DNA of 64,000 bases from assembly GCF_028736115.1 (NCBI RefSeq), contig NZ_CP117877.1, positions 4,660,187-4,724,186 on the forward strand, read 5' to 3'. Below are positions 50,425 through 60,281 of this stretch, piece by piece. Positions within the stretch are counted from its first letter, which is position 1. The number at the start of each line of letters is the position of its first letter. The stretch is from Mucilaginibacter sp. KACC 22063. GTDB taxonomy: Bacteria; Bacteroidota; Bacteroidia; Sphingobacteriales; Sphingobacteriaceae. A program made the position numbers and the translations under genes. Below the pieces are notes generated by a model, which worked only from the letters and a program-made list of their open reading frames with translations, was not told the origin of the DNA and ran no database searches.

Positions 50425-53268
50425 TTATTGTGCACTTACCTGATCGCCGTCTGCGTTTAGTTCTAAAATTTCGTAACCCAATTTTTGTAAGCCTGGCAAA
50501 ATAGCGGCCTTATCGCCAACCAATAAAATATTGATCTGTGCAGGTTTAATCCATTTTTCGGCTTCTGTTTTCAGCTCTTGTGCTGTTGCATCAGCGATGA
50601 TCTTGTTCTGGATATCCACATAATTTGCCGGTAAATTATAATCCAGGATACGGGATACAAAACGCGCTTTTTGTGCAGCTGTTTCATAACGCAAGGCATC
50701 GCCCTGGCTTATAGCTTTTTTAAGCGTGGTAACTTCATCTGCAGTTGGGCCGTTTTGGCTGTAATCGGTTAGCTCTTTCATTAATGACACTAAAGCACTG
50801 TCGGTAGCGTTTGCGCGGATACCAGATGTAAAGTAGTAATCGCCGCTGTATTTGTTACCTGTCCAAATGGTGCTGGCGCCGTACGTCCACCCGCGGGTTT
50901 CGCGTAAGTAAGTATTAACACGGCTGGTAAAATCGGCACCTAAAGGATAGTTCATCAAATAAGCTTTATAATACTCGCCTGTTGGGTCATATTTTTCATT
51001 AGTACCATATCCTACCCTAAATTCGGTCTGTGCTGCTTTAGGCACATCAATCAGGTAAATTTTTGTCTTGGTAACTGCTGTAGCCGGAGCTGGCGTATTT
51101 AAGCTTATTGCTTTTTTAGGCAGCTTATCCATAAAAGCAAGCTGGCTTAATAATTCGGCTTCTGTAATATCGCCAACAGCTACAACTTTTGCCCCGTTGG
51201 CTGTAAGATTGTTATTATAGTAATTCTCTACATCGCTTAGGGTAATGTTGCTAACGGTTTTTTCGTTTCCGTTTGACTGGTAGCCTAATATGTTAGTGGC
51301 ACCATAATTTAACTTAGCGAAAGCAGCCGTAGCAATATAAGATGGCTGTGCTTTCTGTATTTTGAAAGACTCTAATGCCTGTTTTTTGTTACGGTTGAAT
51401 GCTGATTCGGTAAACTTAGCATTGAAGATTCGCTCTTGCAGCAATGCCATCGTTTTCGGGAAGTTGCTTTTCAGCGATTGTACATAAAAAACAATCCCAT
51501 CTATATCTGCACCTACGCGTATGCTGCTGCCCAATTTTTGTAGTTCGTTTGCAAACTGCTCTGCAGTATAGTTTTTGGTGTCTTCCTGCATCATGGTGGC
51601 AAACATGGTAGATAAGCCAAGCTTGCTCATATCATTTGCCTCTAAAAGGCGGCCTCCAGGCAAAGTAATGTTCAAGGTTACTAAAGGAACCTCCGTATTT
51701 TGTACACCAATTACCTTTGCGCCTGATGACAAATCTTTACGCCAGAAGGCAGGCGCTTTTGTTACCGGTGCAGGGCCAAGCGGCGGAACAGTTTTACGGT
51801 TGAAATTATCTTTAGCCTTTACATACTTAAGGCCTGCATAACCATAATTTGGAGCAACATAATGCGTGGTATCAATTGTATAGTTATCAGCTACTGCTGG
51901 CTGAACATTGCCTGATTTGGTAAGTACGCTTAATACCACAGCTCCTTTGCCTTTGATGTATTTATGGAAGGCAGCCATTACCTGCTCTTTAGTAAGCGAA
52001 GTATATTCGCGAAGCAACCTGGCTGTTTGGTTAGGATTACCTGTAAACGTTTGGTAAGCTGCCAGATTTGAAACCTTGCCAGATACACTTTGCAGGTCGT
52101 TGATAAAATCGGCTTGTATGCCGCCCTTAAATTTTTGAAGGTCATCATCGCTAATGCCGTTTTTCTCTAATGAATCAAGTGAAGCCCTATACAACTGCTC
52201 CATTTCTGCAAGTGATTTGCCCGCAAGCGGAACAATGCGCACAATAAATTCACCCGCCAGTTCTGAACCCTGGCTTGAAGCTGAAGCTTGCAGTGCCTGC
52301 TGTTTCTTCACCAGGTTTTGGTAAAGGATTGAGTTTTTACCCTGGCCTAATATCTCGGCAAGGCAATCTAAGGCAGGTACATCTTTAGTATATTCCGGAA
52401 CGGTTGGGTAATCAATCACCAGCATAGGCAGGCGTGCGTAGTTATCTGTGTAAGACACATACCGATCCGCCTGTAGGCTAACCGGAGCTACTTTTACCGG
52501 TTGTACAGCCGGGCAACGCGGTATGTCGCCGAAATACTTTTCAACCATTTTTAATGTAGCTGCCGGGCTAATGTCACCGCCTATAGTAAGCGTGGCATTG
52601 TTAGGGCCGTACCAGCGTAAAAAGAAGTTTTTAAGATCATTAACATTGCTGCGGTTTAAGTCTTCAATGTAACCAATGGTTAACCACGAATATGGGTGTC
52701 CATACGGATAAAGATTTTTACCGGTGTATTGGGAGGTTAAGCCATAAGGGCGGTTATCATAATTTTGGCCGCGTTCATTTTTTACTGTTGCGCGTTGCAC
52801 CTCGAAACGGTCTTGTGTTACCTGGCCTAATAAAAAGCCCATGCGGTCGGCTTCCAGCCATACAGCATCTTCCAATAGGTTGGCAGGTACGGTTTCATAA
52901 TAATTGGTACGGTCGCGGTTGGTTGAACCGTTATTGGTACCGCCATTACCAATGGTAATTTTATCATGCACACCTTTAGGCGCATCGTCAGAGCCTTCAA
53001 ACATCATGTGCTCGAAGAAATGCGCAAAACCTGATTTACCGATCTCTTCCCTGGCAGAGCCAACGTGATAGGTCACGTCAACATGAACCAGTGGGTCAGA
53101 ATGATCTTCGTGCAAAATAAGCGTTAAGCCATTCGGCAGCACATATTTTTCGTAAGGGATAGTGACTTCATTGCCTTTTTTCACCACCTTTTCAACCAGT
53201 TTGGCTTGTCCAAAAGAGGTGGCTGCAATAGCCATAGCAGATACTACAGCGAGTATTTGTTTTTTCAT
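50425..53268 (-). CDS. M16 family zinc metallopeptidase, fused double-domain
   Basis: 947 residues. Signal peptide MKKQILAVVSAMAIAATSFG, then two M16 halves (~35-480 and ~510-940). The active half carries inverted zinc motif H83-F-F-E86-H87 in SGFAHFFEHMMFEGSDD and a later LLEDAVWLEADR glutamate. The second half has the non-catalytic fold (LNITLPGGRLLEANDMSKLG). Periplasmic oligopeptide/protein degradation. Typical two-halves architecture of the pitrilysin/insulysin group. Confidence 0.92.
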   Translation of the reverse strand: MKKQILAVVSAMAIAATSFGQAKLVEKVVKKGNEVTIPYEKYVLPNGLTLILHEDHSDPLVHVDVTYHVGSAREEIGKSGFAHFFEHMMFEGSDDAPKGVHDKITIGNGGTNNGSTNRDRTNYYETVPANLLEDAVWLEADRMGFLLGQVTQDRFEVQRATVKNERGQNYDNRPYGLTSQYTGKNLYPYGHPYSWLTIGYIEDLNRSNVNDLKNFFLRWYGPNNATLTIGGDISPAATLKMVEKYFGDIPRCPAVQPVKVAPVSLQADRYVSYTDNYARLPMLVIDYPTVPEYTKDVPALDCLAEILGQGKNSILYQNLVKKQQALQASASSQGSELAGEFIVRIVPLAGKSLAEMEQLYRASLDSLEKNGISDDDLQKFKGGIQADFINDLQSVSGKVSNLAAYQTFTGNPNQTARLLREYTSLTKEQVMAAFHKYIKGKGAVVLSVLTKSGNVQPAVADNYTIDTTHYVAPNYGYAGLKYVKAKDNFNRKTVPPLGPAPVTKAPAFWRKDLSSGAKVIGVQNTEVPLVTLNITLPGGRLLEANDMSKLGLSTMFATMMQEDTKNYTAEQFANELQKLGSSIRVGADIDGIVFYVQSLKSNFPKTMALLQERIFNAKFTESAFNRNKKQALESFKIQKAQPSYIATAAFAKLNYGATNILGYQSNGNEKTVSNITLSDVENYYNNNLTANGAKVVAVGDITEAELLSQLAFMDKLPKKAISLNTPAPATAVTKTKIYLIDVPKAAQTEFRVGYGTNEKYDPTGEYYKAYLMNYPLGADFTSRVNTYLRETRGWTYGASTIWTGNKYSGDYYFTSGIRANATDSALVSLMKELTDYSQNGPTADEVTTLKKAISQGDALRYETAAQKARFVSRILDYNLPANYVDIQNKIIADATAQELKTEAEKWIKPAQINILLVGDKAAILPGLQKLGYEILELNADGDQVSAQ

Positions 53269-53317
53269 GTGATCCGGAGAAAATTGAGTATAAATATAGC
53301 TTTTTAATTAAAAAAGC

Positions 53318-53965
53318 CTATTGCACAGGCTGCTGTTTATAGTCAGTTATTTGCAGGCGATGACTGCAAAAATCATATTCGTGAAGCTGGTTTGAGCCAA
53401 CAATAGTAAGTCTGCCTTTAGAAAAACGCTCGACTAATGACAAGTACCAGTCGATGCCTTGGGTATCCAGGTTTGAAGTCGGTTCATCAAGCATCAGTAT
53501 GGCAGTATCTGAACAAAAAGCCAGGATCAGTTTAAGCCTTTGTTTCATACCGGAAGAAAAGTATTTGATCAGTTTATTGGCGCTGCCTTTTAAGTTAAGC
53601 AGCTCTACCATTTCTTCTTTATTGATACCGGGCAAATACTTTTTGAACTTGAAATGAAAGTCGATCATTTCATTTAACGAAAAATCTTCGATCAGTTCCA
53701 GGTACGGAGTAGCAAGGCTTAAATGCTGATAAATATTTTCAACAGTTAACGGCTGGGCATCTAACTCATAACTAATTTTACCGCTTGATGCGCCAAGACT
53801 ACCGTTAATTACTTGCAGCAAAGTAGATTTACCCGATCCGTTAGGTCCTAATATGGCATAACTGCCACCGGCACTAAAAGTGTAGTTTACCCCGCGAAAT
53901 ATCCAGTCGCGGTTAAAGCGGCGGCCGATGTTATCGAGGGAGATGGTAAAAAGTCCATGGTCCAT
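53318..53965 (-). CDS. ABC transporter ATP-binding protein
   Basis: 215 residues from ATG 53965. Walker A GPNGSGKSTLLQ, signature FSSGMKQRLKL, Walker B AILMLDEPTSNLD, H-loop partly altered (GSNQLHEYDFCSHR). No permease is adjacent, so partner unknown. The ATG lies in the left arm of heptamer element E6 (unit GTCCATA); an upstream in-frame TTG at 53971 is also in the arm. Confidence 0.88.
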   Translation of the reverse strand: MDHGLFTISLDNIGRRFNRDWIFRGVNYTFSAGGSYAILGPNGSGKSTLLQVINGSLGASSGKISYELDAQPLTVENIYQHLSLATPYLELIEDFSLNEMIDFHFKFKKYLPGINKEEMVELLNLKGSANKLIKYFSSGMKQRLKLILAFCSDTAILMLDEPTSNLDTQGIDWYLSLVERFSKGRLTIVGSNQLHEYDFCSHRLQITDYKQQPVQ

Positions 53966-54018
53966 AGTCAATAGTCCATCGTTTATTTTTCCATGTCTAT
54001 GGACTATCGACTATGGAC
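53953..54018. repeat. Heptamer inverted-repeat element E6 (unit GTCCATA)
   Basis: Left arm 53953-53980 has four exact 7-mers (GTCCATG, GTCCATA and variants). Right arm on minus from 54018 has GTCCATA, GTCGATA and again GTCCATA in exact register. Loop ~17 nt. Between lpxA (stop 54029) and the ABC gene, whose start codon is inside the arm. Confidence 0.75.
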
Positions 54019-54028
54019 TTCTGTCGAA

Positions 54029-54811
54029 TTAGTTATTCCCGAACCCTTTCATAATACCACGTTGCGAGCCATTAATAAAATTCAGAATTTCATCACGCTC
54101 TTCTGTAGGGCGAAAATCAGCTTCTATGATTTCCATTGCCTTGCTCACGTTGTTGTTTTTCACAAACAACGTGCGATATATATCTTGTATCTCGTTAATT
54201 TTTTCGTCGTTAAAGCCCCTGCGGCGAAGGCCTACAGAGTTGATACCTGCATATGAAAGCGGTTCGCGGGCAGCTTTAACATAAGGCGGCACATCTTTAC
54301 GTACCAATGAACCACCGGTAACAAACGCATGTGAACCTACCTTGCAAAACTGGTGGATAGCCACCATACCTGCCAGTACTACATAATCGCCTACGGTGAT
54401 GTGGCCTGCCAATGTAGTATTGTTGGAGAATATACAGTTGTTACCTACTTCGCAATCATGCGCTACGTGGCAATACGCCATAATCAGGCAATTGCTGCCG
54501 ATCTCTGTTTTCCAGTGATCTTTTGTACCACGGTTAATGGTAACACACTCACGAATGGTGGTGTTATCGCCAATAATGGTTAGCGTATGCTCACCTTTAT
54601 ATTTAAGGTCCTGCGGAATGGCAGATATTACAGCCCCCGGAAATATGCGGCAGTTTTTACCAATGCGTGCACCTTCCATAATGGTCACGTTTGATCCGAT
54701 CCAGGTACCCTCGCCTATTTCCACATCCTTGTGTATCGTTACAAAAGGCTCTATCACCACATTGTCGGCAATTTGTGCCTGCGGGTGTATGTATGCTAAT
54801 GGCTGAATCAT
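54029..54811 (-). CDS. lpxA: UDP-N-acetylglucosamine O-acyltransferase
   Basis: 260 residues. Left-handed beta-helix hexapeptide repeats (IGEGTWIGSNVTIMEGARIG, VGNNCIFSNNTTLAGHITVG), catalytic His in AYCHVAHDCEVG, C-terminal helical domain with the LpxA motif GLRRRGFNDEKINEI. First step of lipid A synthesis. Start is 2 bp after the lpxC/fabZ stop; operon with lpxD-lpxC/fabZ. Confidence 0.95.
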   Translation of the reverse strand: MIQPLAYIHPQAQIADNVVIEPFVTIHKDVEIGEGTWIGSNVTIMEGARIGKNCRIFPGAVISAIPQDLKYKGEHTLTIIGDNTTIRECVTINRGTKDHWKTEIGSNCLIMAYCHVAHDCEVGNNCIFSNNTTLAGHITVGDYVVLAGMVAIHQFCKVGSHAFVTGGSLVRKDVPPYVKAAREPLSYAGINSVGLRRRGFNDEKINEIQDIYRTLFVKNNNVSKAMEIIEADFRPTEERDEILNFINGSQRGIMKGFGNN

Positions 54812-54813
54812 GC

Positions 54814-56208
54814 TTACTTATATTTTACGATCTGAGCCATTAATTCGGCCTCAACAACTATTTTCTCACCTACCATACCAATACCTTTCATTTGAGCAAT
54901 ACCACGGCGTATCGGCGCAACAAGGTCACAACGGAAAATCAAGGTATCGCCAGGCAACACTTTATCTTTAAAACGGGCATTCTCAATTTTCAGGAACAGG
55001 GTAAGATAGTTTTCAGGATCCGGAACTGTATTTAAAACTAATATACCCCCTGTTTGTGCCATAGCTTCAATCTGCAACACGCCCGGCATAACAGGTGCGC
55101 CAGGGAAGTGGCCCGGGAAAAAAGGCTCATTCATGGTCACCGCTTTTAAACCTACTACGTGCGTTTTGGTCAACTCTAAAATCTTGTCAACCAGCAACAT
55201 CGGCGGTCGGTGCGGCAAAATGTTCATGATCTGCTCAGTATCATACACCGGCTTAGCATTAGGATTATACACCTTAACGTGTTTGCGGCTGCGCTCTTTC
55301 TTAATTAAAGATTTGATCTTTTTAGCAAATGCCACATTTGCAGCATGGCCAGGCCTTGCCGCCATAATATGGCCGCGTAAAGGCACACCAACTAAAGCAA
55401 GGTCGCCGATCATGTCTAACAGTTTGTGGCGCGCCGGCTCGTTCTGATGGCGCAGTTCAATATTATTTAATATGCCCTGCGGCGCAACATCAATATCTTC
55501 GCGGTTAAACAGCTTTGCCAAGTGTGCCAGCTCTTCTTTGTCAATAGTTTTATCAACTACCACAATGGCGTTGTTGATATCACCACCTTTGATCAGATCA
55601 TGCGCAAGCAGCATTTCCAGCTCGTGCAAGAAACAGAACGTGCGGCATGATGCAATTTCTTTTTTAAACTCAGCAATAGTAGAGATGCTGGCGTGCTGGC
55701 TACCCAGTACCGGCGAATTGTAATCTACCATACAGGTAAAGCGGTAATCATCAAGCGGCATAGCCACCATATCTACCTTACGGTCGGGTTCTGAATAGTG
55801 AATGTTATACGGGATATGATAGTATTCACGGTCTGCCTCCTGATCCACAAAACCTGCTTGGGTAAGTGTATCTACAAACGGCATGGAACTGCCGTCCATA
55901 ATCGGCGTTTCAGGGCCGTCAACATCAATTAAAACGTTATCTAATTCTAAACCTACTAAAGCAGCAAGCACATGTTCAACCGTACTTACACTGGCGCCAT
56001 TTTGTGTAATGGTTGTTCCGCGCGAAGTATCGGTAACATTATCCACATCGGCATCAACTACCGGCTGTCCGGGAAGGTCAACCCTGCGAAATTTAAAGCC
56101 ATGATTTTCCGGCGCGGGGTTAAACGTCATAGTTACGCTTTCACCGGTGTGTAAGCCCGTTCCCGAAACAGCAACTGCTGTTTTAATAGTTCTTTGTTTT
56201 ACGTTCAT
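54814..56208 (-). CDS. lpxC-fabZ: Bifunctional LpxC deacetylase/FabZ dehydratase
   Basis: 464 residues from ATG 56208 (NVKQRTIKTAVAVSGTGLHTG); ATG 56229 overlaps the lpxD stop (TGATG) and is an alternative. LpxC half: VSTVEHVLAALVGLELDN, SCRTFCFLHELEML, HKLLDMIGDLALVG, GHIMAARPGHAANVAF. FabZ half (~320-464): NILPHRPPMLLVDKI, NEPFFPGHFPGAPVMPGVLQ with the catalytic His and EAMAQTG. The fusion is usual in Bacteroidetes. Confidence 0.95.
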   Translation of the reverse strand: MNVKQRTIKTAVAVSGTGLHTGESVTMTFNPAPENHGFKFRRVDLPGQPVVDADVDNVTDTSRGTTITQNGASVSTVEHVLAALVGLELDNVLIDVDGPETPIMDGSSMPFVDTLTQAGFVDQEADREYYHIPYNIHYSEPDRKVDMVAMPLDDYRFTCMVDYNSPVLGSQHASISTIAEFKKEIASCRTFCFLHELEMLLAHDLIKGGDINNAIVVVDKTIDKEELAHLAKLFNREDIDVAPQGILNNIELRHQNEPARHKLLDMIGDLALVGVPLRGHIMAARPGHAANVAFAKKIKSLIKKERSRKHVKVYNPNAKPVYDTEQIMNILPHRPPMLLVDKILELTKTHVVGLKAVTMNEPFFPGHFPGAPVMPGVLQIEAMAQTGGILVLNTVPDPENYLTLFLKIENARFKDKVLPGDTLIFRCDLVAPIRRGIAQMKGIGMVGEKIVVEAELMAQIVKYK

Positions 56209-56228
56209 AACTTGTATGGGAGACTGCA

Positions 56229-57281
56229 TCAGATTTTTTGAGTCATATGCTGACGAAGCTCAGCTATTATTTTTTCCAGTTCGTTTATTTTCTTTTCAAG
56301 CTCGGGCAGGCGGTTAACCACTACTTGCGAACGCATATTGCTCTGGTAGCTTACAGCCGGCGAACCAGCCCATTTTTTGCCTTCTTCCTCAATACTGCGG
56401 CCAATGCCTGATTGTGCCTGTATCTGCGAGCCTTTGGCAATAGTAATGTGCCCTACTATACCTACCTGGCCCCCTATAATGCAATTATCGCCTACTTTAG
56501 TACTGCCGGATACGCCTGTTTGCGATGCAATTACCGTATTGGAACCCAGTTCAACGTTATGCGCGATCTGAATCAGGTTGTCCAGCTTAACGCCCTTGCG
56601 TATAATGGTTGAACCCATTGTAGCACGATCAATCACTGTATTTGAGCCAATTTCAACGTCGTCTTCAATTATAACGTTACCAATCTGGCTTATCTTGTTG
56701 TAAGTGCCCTGTGGCGTGGGGGCAAAACCAAATCCATCGCTGCCTATAACAGCGCTTGCATGTATAATTACATTGCTGCCAATTACGCAGTCAAAATAAA
56801 CCTTAACGCCCGAAAACAGCGTTACATTATTGCCAATGGTTACGTTATCTGCAAGATAAGTATTCGGATAAATTCTGCAATTGTCTCCTAATGTAACCCC
56901 GGGGCCTATGTAACTAAATGCACCGATATAAACATCTTTACCAATTTTAGCTGATGGGTGTATAAAGCTTGGCTGCTCTATTCCCTTTTTTTCAAGCTTT
57001 ATGGTATTGTATCTTTCCAGCAAAACAGAAAAAGCGCTGTATGCGTTATCAACCCGTATTAGCGTAGCGCTTACAGGCTGCGTTAATTCAAGCTCTTTAT
57101 TTACAATTACAACGGAAGCCCGTGTAGTATACAGATATTGCTCATACCGCGGATTGGCCAAAAAAGAAATGGCACCTTCAGCAGCTTCCTCAATTTTGGC
57201 AAGCGTATGTATAGTGGCTTGGGCATTACCTTCAACACTACCGTTAAGCAGTAAACTTATTTCATGTGCAGTAAATTGCAT
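56229..57281 (-). CDS. lpxD: UDP-3-O-acylglucosamine N-acyltransferase
   Basis: 350 residues. N-terminal uridine-binding domain, then beta-helix repeats (YIGAFSYIGPGVTLGDNCRI, NVTIGNNVTLFSGVKVYFDC), GSDGFGFAPT, VIDRATMGST, catalytic His in IQIAHNVELGSNT, C-terminal coiled helix (LPELEKKINELEKIIAELRQ). N-acylates UDP-acylglucosamine in lipid A synthesis. First in the lpxD-lpxC/fabZ-lpxA order. Confidence 0.95.
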   Translation of the reverse strand: MQFTAHEISLLLNGSVEGNAQATIHTLAKIEEAAEGAISFLANPRYEQYLYTTRASVVIVNKELELTQPVSATLIRVDNAYSAFSVLLERYNTIKLEKKGIEQPSFIHPSAKIGKDVYIGAFSYIGPGVTLGDNCRIYPNTYLADNVTIGNNVTLFSGVKVYFDCVIGSNVIIHASAVIGSDGFGFAPTPQGTYNKISQIGNVIIEDDVEIGSNTVIDRATMGSTIIRKGVKLDNLIQIAHNVELGSNTVIASQTGVSGSTKVGDNCIIGGQVGIVGHITIAKGSQIQAQSGIGRSIEEEGKKWAGSPAVSYQSNMRSQVVVNRLPELEKKINELEKIIAELRQHMTQKI

Positions 57282-57342
57282 CGGACAAATTTAAATGTTA
57301 AATAATTAGCATCAAACTATATCGCATAGGGTTTAATACGTT

Positions 57343-58569
57343 CTAAACCAAATCTTTGGTATAGCACAGTATATATTTTTCAACCGGCTTAGCCAATGCC
57401 TGCAGGTTTAAATTGTCGCTGGCCTGCGTTATATCGCATGTTTTGCCATTATTCATCAATATTAAAATATTACCGTCATCAAGCTTATAGGCGTAGTTAC
57501 TTATGGCATCTGTAAATACAAAATATGCTGTTTCTGCCTTACTTATTTTATATTTTCCAGCTGCTTTATCACGCAAACTTTCTACAAAACCTTCATCAGG
57601 TATAGTGTTCATAATATCCACATGATAAAGTTTGCGATGTATAAAGCTGGTGCATAGCGTTGAAAGTACCTGATCTGTATGGCCTGTCCACACCTTTACA
57701 GCAGCCATAATATCAGTATCGTCAAGGCAGGTAAACGTTTGCAGATGCATGTCCTCGGTCATAAACATTTCCTTACTGATACTATTTACCAGGAAATGGT
57801 TTAATGCCGGGGTTGAAAAAAGTTTTTCGCCGCGCATGGCCAGCTCGCGCGCACGGGCCAAAATGCGCCCCAGCAACTGCTCACCGGCTACTACCGTTTT
57901 ATGCAGGTAAACCTGCCAGTACATTAAACGGCGTGCTATTAAAAACTTCTCGATCGAATAAATGCCTTTTTTTTCAACCACTACATAATCATCCACCACA
58001 TTCAGCATTTTAATAATACGGTCTGAACTGATCACTCCCTCAGATACACCGGTGAAAAAGCTGTCACGGTTCAGGTAATCCATGCGGTCCATATCCAACT
58101 GGCTGGATACCAGCTGATGCAGAAATTTCTTAGGATAGGTGCCATTAAAAATTTCCAGCGCGAGGCTCAGCCTGCCGTCGAAAATCTTATTCAGGCGGTT
58201 CATCAGTAATACCGAAATATCCTCGTGCGAAATACCTTGTACAATATTTTTTTCGAGGGCATGTGAAAATGGTCCATGCCCGATATCATGTAACAGGATA
58301 GCAATAATTACCGCTTCCTGCTCTTCTTCCGAAATATAATGCCCCTTGTTTGTTAAGGTTTCAATGGCTGTGCTCATAAGGTGCATTGCCCCAAGCGCAT
58401 GATGAAAACGGGTATGCAGTGCTCCCGGGTATACCAGGTGCGTCATACCTAATTGCTTAATGTATCGGAGACGCTGAAAGTAAGGGTGTTCAATAAGGTC
58501 AAACACCAGTTCGGTTGGTATATTGATAAATCCGTAAACCGGATCATTAATTATTTTCTTTTTGTTCAA
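57343..58569 (-). CDS. HD-domain phosphohydrolase (YdhJ/SAMHD1-like)
   Basis: 408 residues. NDPVYGFINIPTELVFDLI at the start, HD ligands in HTRFHHALGAMHLM and LLHDIGHGPFSHALEK, further SSQLDMDRMDYLNRDSFFTGV. This is the dGTPase/SAMHD1-like group, so dNTP or related phosphohydrolysis is the probable activity, unproven here. Divergent from porX. Confidence 0.88.
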   Translation of the reverse strand: MNKKKIINDPVYGFINIPTELVFDLIEHPYFQRLRYIKQLGMTHLVYPGALHTRFHHALGAMHLMSTAIETLTNKGHYISEEEQEAVIIAILLHDIGHGPFSHALEKNIVQGISHEDISVLLMNRLNKIFDGRLSLALEIFNGTYPKKFLHQLVSSQLDMDRMDYLNRDSFFTGVSEGVISSDRIIKMLNVVDDYVVVEKKGIYSIEKFLIARRLMYWQVYLHKTVVAGEQLLGRILARARELAMRGEKLFSTPALNHFLVNSISKEMFMTEDMHLQTFTCLDDTDIMAAVKVWTGHTDQVLSTLCTSFIHRKLYHVDIMNTIPDEGFVESLRDKAAGKYKISKAETAYFVFTDAISNYAYKLDDGNILILMNNGKTCDITQASDNLNLQALAKPVEKYILCYTKDLV

Positions 58570-58713
58570 AACCGGGTGTTAAGTCTGCAAAAATGTTAAA
58601 TTATCGTAAACCTTTGTATAGGTATCTGTTAAATATTGTTAATTACCGCTAATTTGCAGCAACAATACGTTCCTTTACAAGTTATACGTAGATTATTAAT
58701 TTAGAAAACCGTC

Positions 58714-60264
58714 ATGCAAGATACCACTATATTATGGGCCGATGATGAAATCGACCTGTTAAAACCACATATACTATTATTAAAAGAAAAAGGTTACAAT
58801 GTAACGACGGTGACCAATGGACGCGATGCCGTTGATGCCTTTAAAAGCGCTTATTACGACCTGGTGTTTCTTGACGAAAACATGCCGGGATTAACCGGAC
58901 TGGAAACATTATCAGAGCTTAAAGCCATCAATAATGATGTGCCTGTAGTGATGATCACCAAAAATGAGGAAGAGCCGATGATGGACGATGCCATTGGTTC
59001 AAAAATAGATGACTACCTGATTAAACCTGTAAACCCCCGCCAGGTACTGCTTACCATAAAAAAACTGACTGATAATAAACGCCTGGTGACAGAGAAAACC
59101 ACGATGGCATATCAGCAGGATTTCCGCAACCTGGGGATGACCCTTAATGACAATCTTAACTTTCAGGAATGGGTTGACGTTTATAAAAAGCTGATTTACT
59201 GGGAACTTGAGCTGGAGAAACTGGAAGATGCCGGCATGCACGAGATTTTGACCCTGCAAAAAGCCGAAGCCAACACGCAGTTCTCAAAATTTATAGAAAA
59301 GAATTATCTGAACTGGATTAAAAACCCTGAATCGGGCCCTACATTTTCTCATCAGCTATTCAAAAAGAAGGTTTTCCCGCGGATGGAAAATACGCCGGTA
59401 TTTTTTATCCTGGTAGATAACCTGCGCTATGACCAGTACCGCATTATCCATCCGCTCATTAACGAATATTTCCGCCTGGAGGACGAGGATAGTTACTACA
59501 GTATATTGCCTACTGCAACACAATATGCGCGTAATGCCATATTCGCAGGCCTGATGCCGCTCGATATGGAAAAACGTTTCCCGGGTATGTGGCAGAATGA
59601 CGAGGACGAGGGTGGTAAAAACCTGCACGAAGCTGACTTTTTAGCCGATCATTTAAAACGCATATTACGTAAGGACGTAAAACACTCTTACAATAAGATC
59701 TTAAATATTGATGAGGGCCGTGCGCTTAATGATTCAGTTAACAACCTAATGAACAACGAGCTTAACGTGGTGGTTTACAACTTTGTGGATATGCTGTCAC
59801 ACGCGCGTACCGATATGCAGATGATACGTGAGTTAGCAAGCGACGATGCGGCCTACCGCTCGCTAACCTTATCCTGGTTCGAGCACTCGCCATTGTTTGA
59901 CCTCCTGAAATTCCTTTCACAAAAACAGGTAAAAGTAATCATCACTACAGACCACGGCACCATCAGGGTAAAAAATCCGAGCAAAATTATCGGCGACCGT
60001 AATACCAATACCAACCTGCGTTACAAACAGGGTAAAAACCTGAATTTTGCAGCTAAAGAGGTGTTCCATATCCGTAACCCGCATGATGCCATGTTGCCTA
60101 AATTGCATGTAAGCTCGAGCTTTGTATTTGCTAAAGAAGACAGTTATTTTGTTTATCCGAACAACTACAACCATTTCGTTAATTTCTATAATGAATCATT
60201 CCAGCACGGGGGTATTTCGTTAGAAGAAATGATCGTACCTGTGGCAACATACGTCTCTAAGTAA
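58714..60264 (+). CDS. porX: Type IX secretion response regulator PorX
   Basis: 516 residues. Receiver domain 1-120 with D10-D11 (ILWADDEIDLL), phosphoacceptor D54 (YDLVFLDENMPG) and K in VVMITKNEEEP. A linker precedes an alkaline-phosphatase-like PglZ domain: FFILVDNLRYDQYR, SILPTATQYARNAIF (nucleophile Thr), IITTDHGTIRV. PorX with PorY and SigP controls type IX secretion and cleaves oligonucleotides in P. gingivalis. PorY and SigP are not here. Confidence 0.93.
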   Translation: MQDTTILWADDEIDLLKPHILLLKEKGYNVTTVTNGRDAVDAFKSAYYDLVFLDENMPGLTGLETLSELKAINNDVPVVMITKNEEEPMMDDAIGSKIDDYLIKPVNPRQVLLTIKKLTDNKRLVTEKTTMAYQQDFRNLGMTLNDNLNFQEWVDVYKKLIYWELELEKLEDAGMHEILTLQKAEANTQFSKFIEKNYLNWIKNPESGPTFSHQLFKKKVFPRMENTPVFFILVDNLRYDQYRIIHPLINEYFRLEDEDSYYSILPTATQYARNAIFAGLMPLDMEKRFPGMWQNDEDEGGKNLHEADFLADHLKRILRKDVKHSYNKILNIDEGRALNDSVNNLMNNELNVVVYNFVDMLSHARTDMQMIRELASDDAAYRSLTLSWFEHSPLFDLLKFLSQKQVKVIITTDHGTIRVKNPSKIIGDRNTNTNLRYKQGKNLNFAAKEVFHIRNPHDAMLPKLHVSSSFVFAKEDSYFVYPNNYNHFVNFYNESFQHGGISLEEMIVPVATYVSK

Positions 60265-60269
60265 TACGG

Positions 60270-60277
60270 TATATTTG
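60270..60277 (+). promoter_or_regulatory. -7 element 4 nt before tsaE start
   Basis: TATATTTG matches TAnnTTTG; ATG is at 60282. No convincing -33 TTTG. If real, the tsaE mRNA is leaderless. Confidence 0.45.
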
Positions 60278-60281
60278 TACC

